From positions 1 through 64,000 of the forward strand of contig NZ_QBKZ01000014.1 in NCBI RefSeq assembly GCF_003056725.1: a stretch of 64,000 bases of DNA, read 5' to 3'. Below, in pieces: positions 57,818-64,000 of the stretch. Both the position numbers and the translations under genes were made by a program. Position 1 is the stretch's first letter, and every line of letters begins with the position of its first letter. Origin of the DNA: Mangrovicoccus ximenensis (GTDB taxonomy: Bacteria > Pseudomonadota > Alphaproteobacteria > Rhodobacterales > Rhodobacteraceae). Below the pieces are notes generated by a model, which saw nothing but the letters and a program-made list of their open reading frames with translations, had not been told where the DNA came from and did no database searches.

Positions 57818-57929
57818 TCATTCATGAACCGCTTCACGGCCATCGGCATGCCGGTCACCGTGGCAATGGGAAAAGTCTGTCCGGGCAAAAGGGGAACTGC
57901 CGTCGGCAGCTGATTTGCGCAACAGCGCC

Positions 57930-58253
57930 CCATGGGCCCAGAGCCTAGCAGCCAGAGCCGGGCAAGCTTTCGCCATGCGGTCCACGGTGCCGGGCACGGC
58001 AACAGCGAACGGAGAGTACATGGACCGAGGGGACCACACCGGGTAGCGGTTCGAAGGCCGCGCCCGAGCCGCCCTCGCCAGCTACGGCTTTCCGCTTCCG
58101 CCCGAAGCCTTGCCCCCAGCGCCCGTTCCGCCGCCTGCAGCCCTGCCCGCCCCCGAAACGGAACCGGATTGCACCGAAATTGAACCGGACAGGGGCAGCC
58201 GCGCGTGCCAATACCCGTTTCAGCAACCCTGCCGCAATTTTCGGATGGAAAAC
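57930..58253. other. gap before the VPLPA-CTERM gene
   Basis: It should contain the remainder of the outer IS5 element, but no transposase motif is readable. No gene is recognised. The last 60 bases hold a promoter-like AT-richer stretch. Confidence 0.35.
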
Positions 58254-58961
58254 ATGAGCTTCATCAAGACATTTGCCTGCGCCGCGCTTGCGGCACTCGC
58301 CGCTTTCGGCCCCGCCGCCGCCGCCACCTTCACGGTGAGCTTCTCGGATTTCTGGATCACGGACCCGGCTGATCCCACATACGAATACAGCCTCCCGTCC
58401 TCGATGGAGTCCTTCGACGCCACCACCGAAGGCGCCTTTCCGCGCATCATCGGTTATGTCGACACGCCCTTCCCCGCCATCACGCTGACGCTGGACGACC
58501 TCGATTTCGAGCCCAGCGGCCGGTCCTACAGCTTGTCCGGCGGAACGCTGGAAAAGGCCGGCTTCCTGTTCTTCGGAGAGATGAACGAGGGCGGCAGCGT
58601 CTGGACCGAAGCCATTCTGAACCTGTCCTTCACGGCCGAGCAGATCGCCGCCATCAACGGCAGCGCCGCCGGAACCCGCATGGACCTGCCTGTCGAGGCC
58701 AACCTCTATGTCGAGGTCTGGGACCGCAGCACCTGGACCCGGGTCGAGCCGGATATCGCCTACAAGGGCCGCGCAAGCGCAAGCATCACCGTCCTGACCT
58801 CGGATGTCGCCGCGGTGCCGCTGCCCGCCGCGCTGCCGCTGCTGGGCGCAGGCCTGGCCGGGCTGGGGCTGATGCGCCTCGTCGACGCCCGGCGGGCAGG
58901 GGCGCCGGCAGTGCCGGGGGATGGGGCATGCCGCGCCCGGGCTGGCCTTGCGGATTGCTGA
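58254..58961 (+). CDS. VPLPA-CTERM sorting domain protein
   Basis: 235 residues. A signal peptide (IKTFACAALAALAAFGPAAA) is followed by a beta-rich domain and a C-terminal VPLPAALPLLGAGLAGLGLM plus basic LVDARR, the VPLPA-CTERM anchor processed by an archaeosortase/exosortase-type enzyme. About 18 extra residues follow the basic cluster, where the family normally ends, which suggests a read-through of the original stop. Exopolysaccharide-linked surface role is inferred from the family. Confidence 0.8.
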   Translation: MSFIKTFACAALAALAAFGPAAAATFTVSFSDFWITDPADPTYEYSLPSSMESFDATTEGAFPRIIGYVDTPFPAITLTLDDLDFEPSGRSYSLSGGTLEKAGFLFFGEMNEGGSVWTEAILNLSFTAEQIAAINGSAAGTRMDLPVEANLYVEVWDRSTWTRVEPDIAYKGRASASITVLTSDVAAVPLPAALPLLGAGLAGLGLMRLVDARRAGAPAVPGDGACRARAGLADC

Positions 58962-59499
58962 CCCGGGCGGCGGGGTCGGCATGTTCCTGCTCGATGCTCT
59001 CGCAGCCGCAGCTCCGGGGATCGGTCAGGGGGCCTCCGGTCCCCCGGCGCATCGATGGTTCGCGCTGAACAAGTCTCATGGCATTGGTATCCTGCGGATT
59101 TCGTCCTGTTTCCTTTGCCATGGCCTGCACGGACCGGCATGATTCAGTCCGAACCCCCGCAATTTCGGCCCCCCGATGAAGCACCGGTCCCGCCCGCCAG
59201 AACAATTCGGGGGACCGTCGTGCCAGTGGCACGGCGCAAGCCCGCAGAATGACCTGCTGCGCCCGCGCCTGGTCGAGATGATCGATCTGCGCCACGAACT
59301 GGCGAAGCTCGCCGGCTGATCGACTGGGAGGTCTTCGAGCGCGCGTGATCCGGGTTCTTCCCGTCGAAGAGCGGCCGCGCCGCCGCGCCCGGTGGCGGGC
59401 TTGCTGTACCTGCAGCACGCCTATCACCCTTCGGACGAGGCCGTCGTGGCGCGCTGGGTGGAGAACCCGTACGACCAGCACTTCACCGGCGGGACGTTC

Positions 59500-59542
59500 G
59501 TCGGGAAAACAGTCCCCCGGACTGTTTTCTGATCCTCCTCAC
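59500..59542 (+). repeat. family 2 hairpin insert
   Basis: GTCGG, arms GAAAACAGTCC and GGACTGTTTTC around CCC, then TGATCCTCCTCAC. Against the copy at 57,510-57,552 the arms differ by compensating changes (AAAAGGTCC/GGACCTTTT there). Confidence 0.75.
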
Positions 59543-59607
59543 GCCAGCACCGCCCGCCGGTCGGCCCGTCCTCGCTGACACGCTGGCGCAAGCGGACCGG
59601 CGAGTGA

Positions 59608-59640
59608 GGCGGCTTGCGCCATTGGTCCGGGCACGCCGCC
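59608..59640 (+). repeat. family 1 hairpin insert
   Basis: Arms GGCGGC and GCCGCC flank TTGCGCCATTGGTCCGGGCA. It lies between KRTGE and GVE of the DDE transposase. Confidence 0.75.
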
Positions 59641-59737
59641 GAACGGCGTCGAGCGGATGCTGTCAATGGCAACTGAATTTTCCCCAGTTAGGGCAATTTG
59701 GAATTCCCCACTTGGCGGTTCCGGCGATCAGCCGGTT

Positions 59738-60580
59738 TCAGTGATCGGCAGCTCCATTCCGGATTTTCGGCGGCCGTCCTCGGCGCTTCGGCGGCGGTGG
59801 CGGGGTGATCGGGGCGTTGGCGCGGACATGTTCCGGTATCAGGTCGGCATGGGCGCGCAGCCGGTAGCTGGCGCCCTCGATCTGGACGACAACCGCGTGG
59901 TGCAGAAGCCTGTCGAGCAGCGCGGTGGCGACGACCGGATCGCCGAAGACCTCTCCCCACTCTGCAAATCCGCGGTTGGAGGTCATGATCATCGCGCCCT
60001 TCTCGTAGCGCGCATTCACGAGCTGGAAGAACAGGTTGGCCCCGCCCTGGGTGATCGGCAGGTAGCCGATCTCGTCGACGATCAGCAGCGAGGCCCGGGC
60101 ATGGAACCGGATTTTTTCCGGCAGGCGGCCTGACCGCTCGGCCTGGGACAGAGCCTCGATCAGCTCGGCGAGCGTGGCGCGATAGACCGTGCGCCCGGCC
60201 TTCACCGCGGCCACGCCAAGCGCCGTCGCAAGGTGGCTCTTCCCGATGCCTGGCGGGCCAAGGAAATGGACCACCTCCGAACGGCGGATGAAGCCGAGTT
60301 GGGCAAGCGCTGCAATCCGCTCCCGGTCCAGCGACGGCTGGAACGAGAAGTCGAAGCTTTCCAGAGTCTTGATGGGCATCAGCTTGGCGGTGCGCAGGGC
60401 GACATCGACGCGGCGGCCTTCGCGTGTGACGTATTCTTCGCTCAGCAGGCTGTCGATCGCCTCGACGGCGGTGATCTCGCCCTTTTCCAGCTGCTGCAGG
60501 GTGTGGTCGAGCGCCTCCAGCGCGCGCGGCATCTTCAGCCCGACGAGGGCGCCGCGGATGCGGTCGAGCAGCGCGCTCAT
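59738..60580 (-). CDS. istB: IS21 helper ATPase IstB, copy 1
   Basis: 280 residues, AAA+ ATPase of the DnaC/IstB type. Walker A is [15 protein letters not shown], Walker [12 protein letters not shown], sensor region [20 protein letters not shown]. The family's ATP-dependent target-DNA binding activates IstA. It overlaps istA by 4 bases (ATGA). About 90% identical to copy 2 by eye, so diverged rather than a fresh duplicate. Confidence 0.9.
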   Translation of the reverse strand: MSALLDRIRGALVGLKMPRALEALDHTLQQLEKGEITAVEAIDSLLSEEYVTREGRRVDVALRTAKLMPIKTLESFDFSFQPSLDRERIAALAQLGFIRRSEVVHFLGPPGIGKSHLATALGVAAVKAGRTVYRATLAELIEALSQAERSGRLPEKIRFHARASLLIVDEIGYLPITQGGANLFFQLVNARYEKGAMIMTSNRGFAEWGEVFGDPVVATALLDRLLHHAVVVQIEGASYRLRAHADLIPEHVRANAPITPPPPPKRRGRPPKIRNGAADH

Positions 60581-61383
60581 GGCTGGCTGCCCGCAGCCAG
60601 GCGGCGGCCGACGGCATCGTAGAAGTCCAGCGGGCGGCGCAGGCCCTGGACCGGCATCTGCTGGGGAGGGCGCGGCGGCGGGGCCTTGCGATGGGCGGGA
60701 TCGACCCGGCGCAGCGCCTTGCCCTCGAGCACCGGGTGCCGGGCGATCAGCTGGCCGTCCTCGAAGATGCGGATCTCGGCAGTGTGGTGCTGGACCTCGA
60801 GCACGCGGCGCCGCGCGGTGTCGGGCACCGAGTAGAGATTGCCGCCGACCGAGACCATGCCCTCCTTGCTGACCCTTCGCTCAACGGTGAGGACGGCGTC
60901 ATAGGCCAGGGCAGGCCGGACGACGCCGGGCTCGTCGGTGAATTCCGCCGTGAACTCGGCGAAATCCACCTGTGCCTGCTTGCCCGGGGGTGTCTCGAAG
61001 CGGCGTTCGAACTGCGTGCGACGGGACGGCCTGACCGATCTCAGAAAGGGCTTCAGGGTGGAGTAGCTGCCCTTGTAGCCCATCGCGCGGATCTCGCGCA
61101 GCAGGCGCCGTCCGGACAGGTCGGGAAACAGCCCGACCCGGTCCCGGAGATAGGCCTCGAAGGGCTCGAGCAGGTTCTGGACCGGCTCCCGGGTCTTGTG
61201 GACCGGGGCTTCGAGGCCCTGCTTCAGGTACTTGCGCACGGTCTTGCGGTCGCAGCCCAGCTTGAGCGCGATGGCGGTGACGCTCAGCCCCTGGCGTTTC
61301 AAATCGTGGATCAAGACGATCTCCCTCAAACACTTCACCTGACTGCCCCTGCATTCGCGCAGAAGCTCGGACCGGTGGCGCAT
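60577..61383 (-). pseudogene. istA: IS21 transposase IstA, copy 1, catalytic core deleted in frame
   Basis: 268 residues against 411 in copy 2. The N-terminal HTH (LSVTAIALKLGCDRKTVRKY) and AEFTDEPGVVR are followed directly by PALAYDAVLTVERRVS, skipping about 145 residues that include the DDE catalytic segment present in copy 2 (FSMVLGHSRWFWGRFVASQN through ALKPLPAI). The frame is kept. It can bind DNA in principle but cannot catalyse. Confidence 0.85.
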
Positions 61384-61523
61384 CAGCGCTCATTTGTTGG
61401 GAGCATCAGGCCAGTGATCCGCGGCGCCGCCAATTTCCGGATCCATGAGGTCCGAAAATTGACGACCCCGCTCACGGTCGGGGATTTTTCAATTGCCCGT
61501 TTCGGGGAGATTACGACTGCCCC

Positions 61524-61746
61524 TTACACATGCTCGCGCAGAATGAGGAGGATCAGGAAAGGCCCCGGTGGGGCGTGTGCCCGACAAATGAGGCCGGGAA
61601 AGCCTCCGGGGCCATCGACCCGGCGGTAGCCATAGCCCTCGAACTCGTCTGTGATCGCCCGGATTTCTTCTATGATGGCTGCATCGCCGGGTTTGGGGCC
61701 GGGATCGGCGTAGAAGCTGGACCTCGCGACACCCATCAGTTCGCAT
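61524..61746 (-). mobile_element. IS3-family orfB, N-terminal fragment with a hairpin insert
   Basis: MGVARSSFYADPGPKPGDAA, then IIEEIRAITDEFEGYGYRRV matches the OrfB N-terminal domain. A family 2-type insert at 61,542-61,585 (GTCGGG, arms GCCCC/GGGGC, then CTGATCCTCCTCAT) precedes LREHV. The fragment is bounded by the two IS21 copies. Confidence 0.65.
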
Positions 61747-61824
61747 TGTCAACGCCGAGTCAAAATTCCCCAGAAGTGCCGAAGTAAAATTCCCCACTTC
61801 GGCGGGTCCGGCGATCAGCCGGGG

Positions 61825-63899
<2,075 letters not shown>

Positions 63900-64000
63900 G
63901 CCCCTGCCTTGTTGTTGGGAGCATCAGGCCAGTGATCCGCGGCGCCGCCAATTTCCGGATCCATGAGGTCCGCAAATTGCCGCCACCGCTTGCGGCCGGG

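Larger units (their letters stand above)
56797..57929 (+). mobile_element. IS5-family element with both ends, inactivated by inserts
   Basis: Terminal sequences GGCCTTGTTGCACAAAGAC (left) and GATTTGCGCAACAGCGCC (right) are approximate inverted repeats. The transposase begins near 56,860 (KQRGSLTVCSDPSMQWDAAL, YSDPAIQACLTLKILLGLPL). It is interrupted at 57,144-57,185 (family 1), continues MASRLELSGLCWDVPDFSIL, has a large internal deletion after SRRQSKTGP, then ADEEISTVTA, a family 1 insert at 57,413-57,448, a family 2 insert at 57,510-57,552 and a last family 1 insert at 57,786-57,817 before NRFTAIGMPVTVAMGKV. It lies within another IS5-type element. Confidence 0.8.
59241..59660 (+). mobile_element. 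IS1182/IS5-like DDE transposase pseudogene with two hairpin inserts
   Basis: NDLLRPRLVEMIDLRHELAK, then after a deletion LIDWEVFERA, LLYLQHAYHPSDEAVVARWV, ENPYDQHFTGGTF, and after an insert PVGPSSLTRWRKRTGE. A family 2 hairpin (59,500-59,542, arms GAAAACAGTCC/GGACTGTTTTC) and a family 1 hairpin (59,608-59,640, arms GGCGGC/GCCGCC) lie within it; the reading resumes as GVERMLS after the second. It is cut by the left end of an IS21 copy at 59,661. Confidence 0.75.
59661..61480 (-). mobile_element. IS21-family element, copy 1 (internally deleted)
   Basis: Left end TGTCAA at 59,661 followed by GAATTTTCCCC and GGAATTCCCCAC repeats; the right boundary near 61,480 is set by loss of similarity with copy 2. 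It contains istB (complete) and an istA with an in-frame deletion. About 1.8 kb instead of about 2.4 kb. Confidence 0.8.

Noticed and set aside
24538-59640. tRNA genes suggested by GGTTCGAGC motifs
   Set aside because: The motif sits in 32-42 bp hairpins without D-arm, anticodon arm or acceptor stem; they are family 1 inserts.

Overview
The window is GC-rich (about two-thirds G+C) DNA from an alphaproteobacterium, most likely of the Rhodobacteraceae/Paracoccaceae. Indicators are the mraY neighbourhood with two small membrane proteins downstream, an RTX calcium-binding protein, a VPLPA-CTERM protein, cytochrome c', and IS5/IS21/IS3/IS256 families close to those I associate with Rhodobacterales. 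Assignments rest on reading translations and motifs; no database search was run.

Layout. Positions 1-24,455 are a patchwork of well-preserved gene blocks of mostly 2-3.5 kb. They meet at abrupt intragenic breakpoints where two unrelated genes are both cut: unknown/eutC, cysG/eutA (fused in frame), glycosyltransferase/copper ATPase, multicopper oxidase/rpoN, thioesterase/EamA, Fe-ADH/LysR, PPOX/tenA, membrane protein/waaA, atpD, lpxD. Intact genes inside the blocks include eutB, a HAD protein, cytochrome c', a DUF35 protein, pdxA-dapA, a carboxymuconolactone decarboxylase-like protein, mraY, pyrC, an RTX protein and DUF4170. No IS or long repeat is seen at most of these joints, so either heavy recent rearrangement or a chimeric assembly must be considered.

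Positions 24,456-28,250 hold an IS5-family remnant with a 239-bp internal tandem duplication, a truncated TIR-domain gene and a truncated tannase/feruloyl esterase. Positions 28,313-34,511 form an intact catabolic locus: ABC uptake system, polysaccharide-deacetylase-type hydrolase, epimerase, SDR dehydrogenase and a convergent IclR regulator. Positions 34,600-37,580 are IS debris and dispersed repeats. Positions 37,628-41,251 carry a TRAP-type solute-binding protein immediately followed by a membrane GGDEF-EAL protein, which looks like a periplasmic-ligand to c-di-GMP sensor pair.

Positions 42,400-49,110 are a large secreted-protein fragment, a DUF616-type glycosyltransferase and pieces of IS1634, IS3 and IS256. 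Positions 49,105-55,135 are a prophage tail/lysis module on the minus strand, with a tandem duplication of its lysis genes. Positions 55,236-64,000 hold a DUF2244 gene, nested IS5 elements, a VPLPA-CTERM protein, an IS1182/IS5-like pseudogene and two IS21 copies, one with its IstA catalytic core deleted in frame.

The most unusual feature is a set of short (about 32-44 bp) hairpin inserts, in two main families, lying inside the reading frames of at least five transposase families. Family 1 keeps a central core (GCGCCAYYGGTYCGRGC) while its flanking arms change from copy to copy yet stay complementary. Family 2 keeps GTCC-CC(C)-GGAC and a CTGAWCCTCCTCAC tail, again with covarying arms. I saw none inside any of the non-transposase genes.
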